Shown here: positions 8,392 through 15,954 of the stretch, piece after piece
How the letters are laid out: the number at the start of each line of letters is the position of its first letter
Numbering within the stretch: the stretch's first letter is position 1
NCBI GenBank assembly: GCA_000432915.1
Contig: HF995227.1
Coordinates: 1 to 57,729, forward strand
DNA from: Firmicutes bacterium CAG:194
Lineage (GTDB): Bacteria > Bacillota > Clostridia > Lachnospirales > Lachnospiraceae
DNA: 57,729 bases
Direction: 5' to 3'
Program-made: the position numbers and the translations under genes
Notes under the pieces: model-generated
Told to the model about the DNA's origin: nothing
Databases searched by the model: none
What the model saw: only the letters and a program-made list of their open reading frames with translations

Positions 8392-9482
8392 TAATAATCC
8401 ATACTCTCCAGATAACGCATATACCGCACCACCATAAGTGCGATCTTCAGTGTCAGTGCATCATCAAAGATACGAATATCCAGTCCTGTATATTTTTCCA
8501 GTTTTTCCAGACGATACAACAGTGTATTTCTGTGGACATATAATTGTCTGGAGGTTTCCGATACGTTCAGATTGTTTTCCAGGAATGTATTGATCGTGGT
8601 AAGAGTTTCTTCATCCAGTTCTTCCGGAACCTTTCCGCCAAAGATCTCTTCGATGAACATTTCACAGAGATTGATCGGCAGCTGATAGATCAGTCGTCCG
8701 ATTCCGAGTGTGCTGTATGCAGTGACCGTCTTTTCCGCATAAAAGATCTTGCCGACATCCAGTGCCATTTTGGCTTCCTTATAGCTCTTAGAAACATCTT
8801 TCAGTTCTTCTACGATCGTACCGTATGCCACACGCACATTGATCATCGCTTCTGTGTTCATCATTGCAACGGTTGTTTCCGCTACTTCTACCACTTCAGC
8901 ATAAGAATCCTTTGCCTCTACCTGTTTGATAACGATCAGTGTGTTTTCATCTACTGCCGTTACATAATCGCCGGACTGCGCAGAAAACATACTCTTTAAA
9001 AATTCCATGGCATAATTTTCTTTTCCCGCCGGAATTTCCAAAAGCAGAACGACTCTTGGCTTCTGGATCTCAATATGCAGCTTCTTGGCACGATTATAAA
9101 TATCTACCAGAAGCAGATTGTCCAGGATCAGATTCTGGAAGAAATTATTGCGGTCAAACCGCTCCTTGTAGGCTGTGATCAGATTCTGGATATTGGATAC
9201 CGCAATCTTTCCGATCATATATTCCTCACTGGAATCACCACAAAGAAGTACATATACCGGATCTTCTTCATCATAGATTTTCAGATACTGACAGCCCTGA
9301 AGCACCTGACTTCCTGCCGGAGAGGCAGCAAATTCCGTTACAAATTCTACATTTTGTTCAAATCTGTCCGAATTCTTTGCCACCATGACGCCTTCTACGT
9401 CAACAACTGCCAGATCTACCTTTGTAATTGTCTTTAAATCATCCAGACAGCTCTGTATTACCTGTGCTGTTATCAAATGCAC
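8391..9482 (-). CDS. PucR/CdaR-type sugar-responsive transcriptional regulator
   Basis: 363 aa. The N-terminal region (about 1-130) resembles sugar-diacid-recognition/CdaR-like sensory domains; a GGDEF-like middle follows; the C-terminal 60 residues are a PucR-type helix-turn-helix (LNVSETSRQLYVHRNTLLYRLEKLE, split here as NVSETSRQL and HRNTLLYRL). Start is taken as GTG at 9482 with AAAGG just upstream; a TTG two codons later is possible. It lies downstream of an MsmK-type sugar ABC ATPase in the same direction, separated by a terminator and a hairpin element, so it is probably expressed on its own. Inference: a regulator of carbohydrate uptake linked to the shared ATPase. Confidence 0.85.
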   Translation of the reverse strand: MHLITAQVIQSCLDDLKTITKVDLAVVDVEGVMVAKNSDRFEQNVEFVTEFAASPAGSQVLQGCQYLKIYDEEDPVYVLLCGDSSEEYMIGKIAVSNIQNLITAYKERFDRNNFFQNLILDNLLLVDIYNRAKKLHIEIQKPRVVLLLEIPAGKENYAMEFLKSMFSAQSGDYVTAVDENTLIVIKQVEAKDSYAEVVEVAETTVAMMNTEAMINVRVAYGTIVEELKDVSKSYKEAKMALDVGKIFYAEKTVTAYSTLGIGRLIYQLPINLCEMFIEEIFGGKVPEELDEETLTTINTFLENNLNVSETSRQLYVHRNTLLYRLEKLEKYTGLDIRIFDDALTLKIALMVVRYMRYLESMDY

Positions 9483-9505
9483 ACATCCTTTCTATACCTC
9501 TTGCA

Positions 9506-9724
9506 GACTCGAAAATCCCGCTACTTCGTAGCGCCGCAGCTCCGCTGCTTCTCCTTCTGTAACGAGCAAGCTCGTTACTGGGCGATAAGGCATCCTCCCT
9601 CGGGAGCACAGCCATTATATACTCGCTCTGCTCGTGGGCTGTGCCAGTAGTCAGGTTCCACCGCTTCGCGGTTCCCCTAACTACATACCGTGGGTCCCTC
9701 CTTACCGCAAGCCTCGCTACAAAG
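9506..9724 (-). repeat. Dispersed hairpin element, family A copy 1
   Basis: A 219-bp array of short hairpins. Its left 44 bases (9506-9549) match 15444-15487 with one difference, and its right end CCTCGCTACAAA matches the right end of that second copy. An inner module (about 9628-9687) matches, on the opposite strand, the element after the SRP RNA at 50453-50521. Hairpins include CTACTTCGTAG, CCGCTTCGCGG and a 10-bp stem at CGAGCAAGCTCG. On the minus strand it starts directly after the U-tract of the msmK terminator. A frame of 99 codons through it (9439-9738) is not a real gene. Confidence 0.85.
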
Positions 9725-9752
9725 AAAGGGAGATACATACAATGTATCTCCC
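9721..9752 (-). terminator. Rho-independent terminator of the MsmK-type ATPase gene
   Basis: A perfect 11-bp stem (arm GGGAGATACAT, 9728-9738 with 9742-9752) and a 3-base loop, followed on the minus strand by TTTCTTT, 19 bases past the stop codon. Confidence 0.9.
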
Positions 9753-9770
9753 CAAGTAAACTTGTTCGGA

Positions 9771-10883
9771 TTAGTTGGTAATTACTAATTCTGTTTCTTT
9801 ATCAAAGATATGAATCTTTTCAACATCAATAGCGAATTTAACAACATCACCTGGTCTGGCTGTTGTACGAGGATCAACTCTTGCTGTCATCTGGAATTCA
9901 TCAAGATCGAAGTATAAGTAAACTTCTGCACCAAGTAATTCGTAAACCTTAACTGTAGCTTCGAATGTGCTCTGTGGTGAAGCTTCTACCATCATTTCTG
10001 AATCATATACATCTTCCGGACGGATACCAAATGTAACAGTCTTTCCGTTGTAGCCACCTTCGATCAGCTTTTTAGATTTTGCAGGTGGAAGTGGAATGAA
10101 GTGACCAGCAACCTTTAATACTGCTGTATCATCAACAACTTCTACGATTGCATCTAAGAAGTTCATCTGTGGAGATCCCATGAATCCTGCAACGAACAGG
10201 TTCTGTGGCTTCTCATATAAGTTCTGAGGTGTATCTACCTGCTGGATGATACCATCCTTCATAACTACGATTCTTGTACCAAGTGTCATAGCCTCTGTCT
10301 GGTCATGTGTTACGTAGATGATTGTTGTACCTAATCTCTGATGTAATTTAGCGATCTCGATACGCATCTGTACACGAAGTTTTGCATCCAGGTTTGATAA
10401 AGGCTCATCCATAAGGAATACCTTAGGGTTACGAACGATTGCACGACCCATGGCAACACGCTGTCTCTGACCACCTGATAAAGCTCTTGGCTTACGATCA
10501 AGGAGTGGAGTCAGGTCAAGGATCTTAGCTGCTTCTTTAACCATCTTGTCGATTTCTTCTTTTGGAACTTTTCTTAACTTAAGACCAAAAGCCATGTTAT
10601 CATATACTGTCATATGAGGATACAGAGCGTAGCTCTGGAATACCATGGCGATATCTCTGTCCTTTGGTTCTACGTCGTTTACTAATTTCTCACCGATTCT
10701 TAATTCACCGGAAGAAATGTCTTCCAGACCTGCGATCATACGAAGTGTAGTAGATTTACCACATCCTGAAGGTCCTACGAAGATGATGAATTCCTGATCT
10801 GCGATCTCAAGATTGAAATCTTTAACTGCTTCAAATCCGTTTGGATATACTTTACATACGTCTTTTAATGATAAGTTAGCCAT
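9771..10883 (-). CDS. Multiple-sugar ABC transporter ATPase, MsmK/UgpC/MalK type
   Basis: 370 aa. Energises CUT1-class sugar importers on the cytoplasmic side. All motifs are present: Walker A GPSGCGKST (about 37-45), Q-loop FQSYALYPH, signature LSGGQRQR (about 135), Walker B VFLMDEP, D-loop SNLDA, switch His in YVTHDQ, and a C-terminal regulatory OB domain from about 235 (GIRPEDV). TAGGAGG-like site AGGAGG lies nine bases before the ATG. There are no permease or binding protein genes next to it, so it is a stand-alone ATPase of the kind shared by several CUT1 importers in Firmicutes. Codon use is strongly biased (for example CTTAAG/GGTTAC style codons), suggesting high expression. Followed by a strong terminator. 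Confidence 0.95.
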   Translation of the reverse strand: MANLSLKDVCKVYPNGFEAVKDFNLEIADQEFIIFVGPSGCGKSTTLRMIAGLEDISSGELRIGEKLVNDVEPKDRDIAMVFQSYALYPHMTVYDNMAFGLKLRKVPKEEIDKMVKEAAKILDLTPLLDRKPRALSGGQRQRVAMGRAIVRNPKVFLMDEPLSNLDAKLRVQMRIEIAKLHQRLGTTIIYVTHDQTEAMTLGTRIVVMKDGIIQQVDTPQNLYEKPQNLFVAGFMGSPQMNFLDAIVEVVDDTAVLKVAGHFIPLPPAKSKKLIEGGYNGKTVTFGIRPEDVYDSEMMVEASPQSTFEATVKVYELLGAEVYLYFDLDEFQMTARVDPRTTARPGDVVKFAIDVEKIHIFDKETELVITN

Positions 10884-10934
10884 TAAATTTTCCTCCTAAA
10901 ATTATGTTTGGTGTTATTCTGTCACCCGATAATG

Positions 10935-10948
10935 GTATTATATAATAC
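10935..10948. promoter_or_regulatory. 14-bp palindrome in the MsmK upstream region
   Basis: GTATTATATAATAC is a perfect palindrome 52-65 bases upstream of the ATPase start and contains a TATAAT hexamer on both strands. I see no matching -35, so it could be a -10 region, an operator, or both. Confidence 0.4.
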
Positions 10949-11009
10949 ACTTCTGATTTTTCCTATAACACAAGTACACAAAGTTTTCAACCTTTCTTAT
11001 ACATGTTGC

Positions 11010-11501
11010 CTAATCTGTCGGATTTCCTGTAAAAGATGCGAAAGTCCACTCCATCGGCGTGTAGGAAATCCCTTCTTTTGTGCACATCCGGTCCGTGTCC
11101 GTAAACCCGATCTTATGATAAAATCCCGTCGCGTATGGCGCTGCATTCACGGTCAGGGAAGACCTTCTTCCTTCTGCAAGAACCAGCTCCCGCAGACTGT
11201 GCACCAGCTCTGTTCCGATCCCCTTTTTGTGGTACTTACTGTCCACAAACAAAAGCGAAATGTGATTGATGCTCCGCATGGATGCCACGCCAACCATCTT
11301 CTGACCGCAAAAAGCTGCCATGACAGGGTATTCTCCTATCATATGCAGCTTCTTTAATCGTTCATCCGTGATAAAATCCAGAAAGCTGCGGACACCCTCT
11401 TCTTCATAGTCACACGCTTCATATTTCAGAAATGTGCGCCAGACGAGTGCCATCGCATCTTCCCATTCTTCTGTTCTGATATTACGGATCTGAAATGTCA
11501 T
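11010..11501 (-). CDS. GNAT family N-acetyltransferase
   Basis: 163 aa. GNAT fold acetyl-CoA-dependent acetyltransferase: acetyl-CoA loop in SKYHKKGIGTELV (Q/RxxGxG/A type, about 91-103) preceded by the strand HISLLFVDS, and a C-terminal YHKIGFT. Substrate unknown. The ATG directly follows the stop codon of the DUF1002 gene (TAAATG), so the two are translationally linked; it is the last gene of the metG - hydrolase - DUF1002 - GNAT run. No terminator hairpin is evident after it. Confidence 0.88.
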   Translation of the reverse strand: MTFQIRNIRTEEWEDAMALVWRTFLKYEACDYEEEGVRSFLDFITDERLKKLHMIGEYPVMAAFCGQKMVGVASMRSINHISLLFVDSKYHKKGIGTELVHSLRELVLAEGRRSSLTVNAAPYATGFYHKIGFTDTDRMCTKEGISYTPMEWTFASFTGNPTD

Positions 11502-12434
11502 TTACTGAAACAATCCTGCAAAAAATCCTTTGATCGCATCACCGATCTTTGCAAAAAAGCCGGATGCTGCACTTTTGGCAACTTCCTTGGCGATTGCATC
11601 CGTATCAAGATTTTTCAGGAAATCCTTTCCAAATTTGCTGTACAGATCTTCTGCCTGCGAAACCAGTACATTCGGATCCAGTCCGAGCTGGTTGATCTTC
11701 TGCATGATGGCAATGATCTGATTGATCTCATCTTCTGTCAGTGTCACACCGAATTTATCTTCGCCTTCTTCGATGGCACTTCTGATCTGGTCGTCGCTGT
11801 CCAGTCCGCCTGCTGCCACTTTTGCCTTAACAAAAGCGATCAGTTCTTCAATATCCTGGCTGTCCGCATCCTGCATAGCGATCTCACCTGTCGTGATCAG
11901 CTCATTCATGGCTGTATCAAGTGTCGTATCGGAAACGGATTCTCCCGACATTGCTTCATAGCCCTTGATCGCTCCGATCAGTGCTGCGGTTCCGGAAATT
12001 TCCGTCGGGCCTACGACCAGAATATCCGCATCGGAAACGCCTGCTGTCAGAAGGGCATTCCGGTACATACCGGTCGTACAGTAATTGATGTTTTTTGTTG
12101 TAACAAGTACACCATGTCCGCTTTCTGCAGGCGTGATCTTCACGCTGGAAAGCGATTTGGAACCAATTACGGATGCATCCATATAAGCATCCAGATACTG
12201 ATGTTCCATATCGTTGGTGATCGTAACGACCTGATAATTGGCAAGATCCGCTTCCGTCACATCCATAAGAGATAATACAGTCGCTCTCTGCTCTGCGGAA
12301 AGATCTGCACCAAGTGCGATGATCGATTTGGACGCGTCAATATTGACGATCCTGCTCTGATCTACTTCTGCTGCCATAACAGGCATCGAAAGCAGTAAAA
12401 CTGCGGAAAACAGCAGTGTGATTAGTTTCTTCAT
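11502..12434 (-). CDS. DUF1002 secreted protein
   Basis: 310 aa from the ATG at 12434, which has GGAGG ten bases upstream; a longer frame to 12482 lacks a signal sequence start and is not preferred. A Sec signal peptide (MKKLITLLFSAVLLLSMPVMA) of about 21 residues is followed by the DUF1002 domain (about 30-250: SIIALGADLSAEQR, VVTITNDMEHQYLD, GMYRNALLTAGVSDADILVVGPT, ALIGAIKGYE) and a C-terminal acidic/helical part. Exported protein of unknown role, known in Bacillus as YpuA-like. Lies between a monoacylglycerol-lipase-like hydrolase and a GNAT gene, apparently co-transcribed. Confidence 0.9.
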   Translation of the reverse strand: MKKLITLLFSAVLLLSMPVMAAEVDQSRIVNIDASKSIIALGADLSAEQRATVLSLMDVTEADLANYQVVTITNDMEHQYLDAYMDASVIGSKSLSSVKITPAESGHGVLVTTKNINYCTTGMYRNALLTAGVSDADILVVGPTEISGTAALIGAIKGYEAMSGESVSDTTLDTAMNELITTGEIAMQDADSQDIEELIAFVKAKVAAGGLDSDDQIRSAIEEGEDKFGVTLTEDEINQIIAIMQKINQLGLDPNVLVSQAEDLYSKFGKDFLKNLDTDAIAKEVAKSAASGFFAKIGDAIKGFFAGLFQ

Positions 12435-12468
12435 ACGATTCAAACCTCCTGTAAAATAACTGCTGCAT

Positions 12469-13410
12469 TTACTGCAGCTCATTTAACACGATTTCCATCC
12501 AGTTGTACAGTTCATAATAAACAGTCTCTTTGATCTTTTCATTTAACAGCTCATGACGCGCGCCGTTATACAGCTTCAGCGTTGTTTTGGTAATGTCCAG
12601 ATGCAGGAGTGTGTCATAAAGTGCCTTCGGCGCTTCTCCTCTGTCACCAACCGGATCTTCTGTACCTGATACGATCAGAATCGGTAATTTTTTTGGTATT
12701 TTCGCAAGATTCTCTTTCTTCTGCATACGATGTGCCAGCTCATACAGCGTATGGTAGCCATTGACGGTAAAAGTAAAGCCGGAGCAGAGCGGATCCTTTG
12801 CGTAAGCCTCCTGCACTGCCCGGTCAGAGCAGATCCAGTCAAACTCCGTTTCCATTCCTTCTCCGCTCATATAAGCCTTTGTGCTCATCTCATTTACCAG
12901 CTTGCTGACATACGTATCACCCTTCAACTTCCCAAGGATTGAAGTCAGCAGCTTACCGCCCACAAGCTGGCTCTTTTTGGGCGTTCCGGTGCCACAGATG
13001 ATTGCACCGCTGATGCCCGTTCCGTATCTGGTAATATAATTACGCAGGATAAAGGAGCCCATGCTGTGTCCCAGGATCAGATAAGGAAGTGTCGGATAGT
13101 CCTGCTGTGTCAGCTTCTTTAGTCTGTGCACATCCCTGACTATGATCGTCGCCGGATCATTTTCACAAAAATAACCGTAAGTGCCCCCTTCCGGAACACT
13201 TTCGCCATGGCCGAGGTGGTCTTCTCCTACCACGACAAAGCCTCTTTCTGCCATATAGGCTGCAAATGCATCATAACGGCGGATGTATTCATTCATCCCG
13301 TGAATGATCTGCAATACAGCAACGGGCTCCCCTTCGGGAAGCCAGCGCATTGCATGTAATTTTGTTTTCCCGTCACGGGAATCAAATGTAAATTCTTCAG
13401 TCCGGATCAA
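12469..13410 (-). CDS. Alpha/beta hydrolase, monoacylglycerol lipase/lysophospholipase-like
   Basis: 313 aa. Serine hydrolase with the nucleophile elbow GHSMGS (Ser around 115), the acid in SGTEDPVG (Asp around 254) and the histidine in GARHELLNE (around 285); oxyanion region IHGMNEYIRRYD matches the Hydrolase_4 (monoacylglycerol lipase/PldB) family. Cytoplasmic, no signal peptide. The start is a TTG at 13410 with AAGGGG eight bases upstream; the next ATG would remove the first strand. It begins 17 bases after the metG stop, so it is probably in the metG transcript. Natural substrate unknown. Confidence 0.9.
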   Translation of the reverse strand: MIRTEEFTFDSRDGKTKLHAMRWLPEGEPVAVLQIIHGMNEYIRRYDAFAAYMAERGFVVVGEDHLGHGESVPEGGTYGYFCENDPATIIVRDVHRLKKLTQQDYPTLPYLILGHSMGSFILRNYITRYGTGISGAIICGTGTPKKSQLVGGKLLTSILGKLKGDTYVSKLVNEMSTKAYMSGEGMETEFDWICSDRAVQEAYAKDPLCSGFTFTVNGYHTLYELAHRMQKKENLAKIPKKLPILIVSGTEDPVGDRGEAPKALYDTLLHLDITKTTLKLYNGARHELLNEKIKETVYYELYNWMEIVLNELQ

Positions 13411-13426
13411 AATTATCCCCTTTCAG

Positions 13427-15415
13427 TTAGCAGATCTCTGCGCCTGCAGGCATCGGTTTTTCAGGTGTCACAAGTGCCAGATTGCCTTCTGCATCTTCTG
13501 CACACAGAAGCATACCCTCGCTTAATACACCGGCAAGTTTTGCAGGCTTTAAGTTCACAAGAACCATAACCTTCTTACCAACCATTTCTTCCGGTGTATA
13601 GTGTGCTCTGATACCGGATACGATCTGTTTCGTCGTAGAACCGATCTTTACCTGTGAGCAAAGCAGCTTTTTGCTCTTCGGAACAGCTTCACAGGAAACG
13701 ATCTCGCCTACCTGGAACTGCATTTTTCCGAAATCATCGAAGGTGATCTCCGGTTTTGCTTCGATATCGATCACAGCCTCTTCCTCTTTTGCTTCCTCTG
13801 CAGGGATTCCGGCTTCTTTTCTTCTCTGTTCAAACATTTCGTCAGCCTTTGCAACAACTTCTTCCACATCCTGACGGGCAAATAAGATCTCCGGTTTTTC
13901 CGTTACTTTATTGCCGCTTGGATACAGTCCGAATTTCTCAATGTCATCAAAGCTTCTGATCTGCGTATTCAGCTGTGCTACGATCTTTTCTGCCGTTTGC
14001 GGCATATACGGCTCAAGCAGGGAAGCACCGATCGTGATACCCTCTACCAGATTGTAAAGAACGGTCGCAAGACGATCCTTCTTTGCCTCATCCTTGGCAA
14101 GTACCCATGGCTCTGTTTCATCAATATATTTATTGCATCTCTTAAAGAGAACAAAAATCTCTGTAATTGCATCTGCGACACGCAGATCATCCATCTTCCC
14201 TGCAACTCTCTTGTATGTGTCTGTTACGACAGCCTTCAGATCCGCATCGATCGCTTTCTGCGCCGGATCATCGGATTCACCCTTATTTTCCACAACACCG
14301 CCAAAGTATTTGTTGCTCATGGAAATGGTTCTGTTTACAAGGTTTCCGAGTGTATTTGCCAGATCGGAATTCAGACGTTCTACCATCAGTTCCCAGCTGA
14401 TCACACCGTCATTTTCAAATGGCATCTCATGCAGCACAAAGTAACGGACTGCATCTACACCGAAGAATTTGATCAGATCTTCCGCATAAATGACGTTACC
14501 CTTTGACTTACTCATCTTGCCATCGCCCTGCAGAAGCCACGGATGTCCGAATACCTGCTTTGGCAGCGGCTCACCGAGTGCCATCAGGAAAATAGGCCAG
14601 TAGATCGTATGGAAACGGATGATATCCTTTCCGATCAAATGCAGATCAGCAGGCCAGAGCTTCTTGTACTGCTCTGTGCTGTTTCCGTCCGCATCATAGC
14701 CGATACCTGTGATATAGTTTGTAAGGGCATCCAGCCATACATACACAACGTGTTTGTCATCGAAATCTACCGGAATACCCCATTTGAAAGAAGTACGGGA
14801 TACACACAGATCCTGCAGACCCGGCAGAAGGAAGTTGTTCATCATTTCATTCTTACGGCTGACAGGCTGGATAAATTCCGGATGTGTATTGATATGCTCG
14901 ATCAGACGATCTGCATATTTGCTCATTTTGAAGAAGTATGCTTCTTCCTTTGCAGGCTTACATTCTCTGCCACAGTCCGGGCATTTACCGTCTACAAGCT
15001 GTGACTCTGTCCAGAAGGATTCACAAGGTGTACAGTACATACCTTCGTATGCGCCCTTATAAATATCTCCCTGCTCATATAATTTCCTAAAGATCTTCTG
15101 TACCTGTTTTTCATGATAATCATCTGTTGTACGGATGAATTTGTCATAAGAAGTATTCAGCATATCGCAGATCTCTCTGATCTGACCTGCTACCTTATCT
15201 ACAAATTCCTTCGGAGATACGCCTGCTTCCTCTGCTTTGAGCTCGATCTTCTGACCATGCTCATCTGTACCGGTCTGGAAGAATACATCGTATCCGTCCG
15301 CTCTTTTGAAACGTGCGATCGCATCCGCCAGTACGATCTCATAGCTGTTCCCGATATGCGGTTTGCCTGATGTATAAGCAATCGCTGTTGTCATATAATA
15401 TTTGCCTTTGTTCAT
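13427..15415 (-). CDS. metG: Methionyl-tRNA synthetase
   Basis: 662 aa from the ATG at 15415 (GGAGAG nine bases upstream). An open frame continues 36 codons further upstream but that part is the repeat element at 15444-15565 and not protein. Class I synthetase: HIGH-type motif KPHIGNSY (His20), four-cysteine zinc knuckle CTPC/CPDC (128-148), KMSKS at 300-304, anticodon-binding helices, and a C-terminal EMAP/Trbp111-like tRNA-binding domain (about 555-662, FGKMQFQVGEI) that also mediates dimerisation. Charges tRNA-Met. Expression is governed by the T-box leader upstream. Heads a run with hydrolase, DUF1002 and GNAT genes. Confidence 0.97.
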   Translation of the reverse strand: MNKGKYYMTTAIAYTSGKPHIGNSYEIVLADAIARFKRADGYDVFFQTGTDEHGQKIELKAEEAGVSPKEFVDKVAGQIREICDMLNTSYDKFIRTTDDYHEKQVQKIFRKLYEQGDIYKGAYEGMYCTPCESFWTESQLVDGKCPDCGRECKPAKEEAYFFKMSKYADRLIEHINTHPEFIQPVSRKNEMMNNFLLPGLQDLCVSRTSFKWGIPVDFDDKHVVYVWLDALTNYITGIGYDADGNSTEQYKKLWPADLHLIGKDIIRFHTIYWPIFLMALGEPLPKQVFGHPWLLQGDGKMSKSKGNVIYAEDLIKFFGVDAVRYFVLHEMPFENDGVISWELMVERLNSDLANTLGNLVNRTISMSNKYFGGVVENKGESDDPAQKAIDADLKAVVTDTYKRVAGKMDDLRVADAITEIFVLFKRCNKYIDETEPWVLAKDEAKKDRLATVLYNLVEGITIGASLLEPYMPQTAEKIVAQLNTQIRSFDDIEKFGLYPSGNKVTEKPEILFARQDVEEVVAKADEMFEQRRKEAGIPAEEAKEEEAVIDIEAKPEITFDDFGKMQFQVGEIVSCEAVPKSKKLLCSQVKIGSTTKQIVSGIRAHYTPEEMVGKKVMVLVNLKPAKLAGVLSEGMLLCAEDAEGNLALVTPEKPMPAGAEIC

Positions 15416-15443
15416 CTTTTTCTCTCCTTTTTCTTTCTTTTCT

Positions 15444-15565
15444 GACTCGAAAATCCCGCTACTTCGTAGCGCCGCAGCTTCGCTGCTCTCTGATTTTCTC
15501 GTTGTACGCTCGGGTGAAACCAAATGCCAGCTTCGCTGTCGCTTGGTTTCCTTCCTCGCTACAAA
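15444..15565 (-). repeat. Dispersed hairpin element, family A copy 2, inside the metG leader
   Basis: 122 bp between the T-box terminator and the metG start. The metG-proximal 44 bases match family A copy 1 with one difference and the distal end CCTCGCTACAAA is shared; the middle differs (a hairpin pairing GGAAACCAAGCG with CATTTGGTTTC). Contains CTACTTCGTAG and GCAGCTTCGCTGC hairpins. It is transcribed in the metG mRNA and, being open in one frame, would mislead start prediction. Confidence 0.88.
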
Positions 15566-15886
15566 AAAGCCTTCTGAAGGTTTCCCTCCAGAAGGCGAAT
15601 AAACGCGTTACCACTTCTGTTTTATTCCGGGCTCACACCCGAAACCTCAGCAAGTATCGATCCTTTCGATACTCCTCCGCTATAACAGGCGGAACCTGTC
15701 GCAGCCTAAGCCCTGTGACCTCGGTGCGCTGCTCAAAAGCCATCTTCCAAGTGCATTCCATCCATCCCTCACAGACCGGACATTTCCACAGATCAGAACT
15801 GTTTCTGCTTCCCTGCCCGTAGGATGTTCTCTGAAAACTTCCTGCAAATGTACTCTCTTTCTCACTGCCTTTTTATGAGTATACCC
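15563..15886 (-). ncRNA. T-box riboswitch leader of metG
   Basis: Minus-strand leader with the features of a tRNA-sensing T-box: an AGAGAG/GUA start (about 15867), a long stem I region, the antiterminator T-box core AGAAGUGGUAACGCG (15604-15618; TGG pairs with the tRNA end), and a terminator hairpin 15569-15596 (12-bp stem GCCTTCTGGAGG with CCTTCAGAAGGC) ending in TTTTTT. A candidate Met specifier AUG lies at 15754-15756 within GGAAUGCAC; I did not fold stem I, so this position is tentative. Uncharged tRNA-Met should stabilise the antiterminator and allow metG transcription. Confidence 0.88.
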
Positions 15887-15897
15887 GATATGTAATA

Positions 15898-15926
15898 AAT
15901 GTAACACAGCAGATATTAGATGTCAA
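15898..15926 (-). promoter_or_regulatory. Promoter of the metG T-box leader
   Basis: Minus strand: -35 TTGACA (15921-15926), 17-base spacer, -10 TACATT (15898-15903), giving a start near 15890 just before the T-box leader. Confidence 0.75.
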
Positions 15927-15954
15927 ACCCATTACCTGCAGAAATCCCCTCCTA

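Noticed and set aside
9439..9738. A 99-aa minus-strand reading frame
   Set aside because: It runs through the family A hairpin element and the msmK terminator region; its peptide resembles the spurious extension upstream of metG, as expected from repeat DNA.
15416..15523. N-terminal extension of methionyl-tRNA synthetase
   Set aside because: The 36 extra codons are repeat element DNA; the ATG at 15415 has a good ribosome site and starts the conserved sequence.
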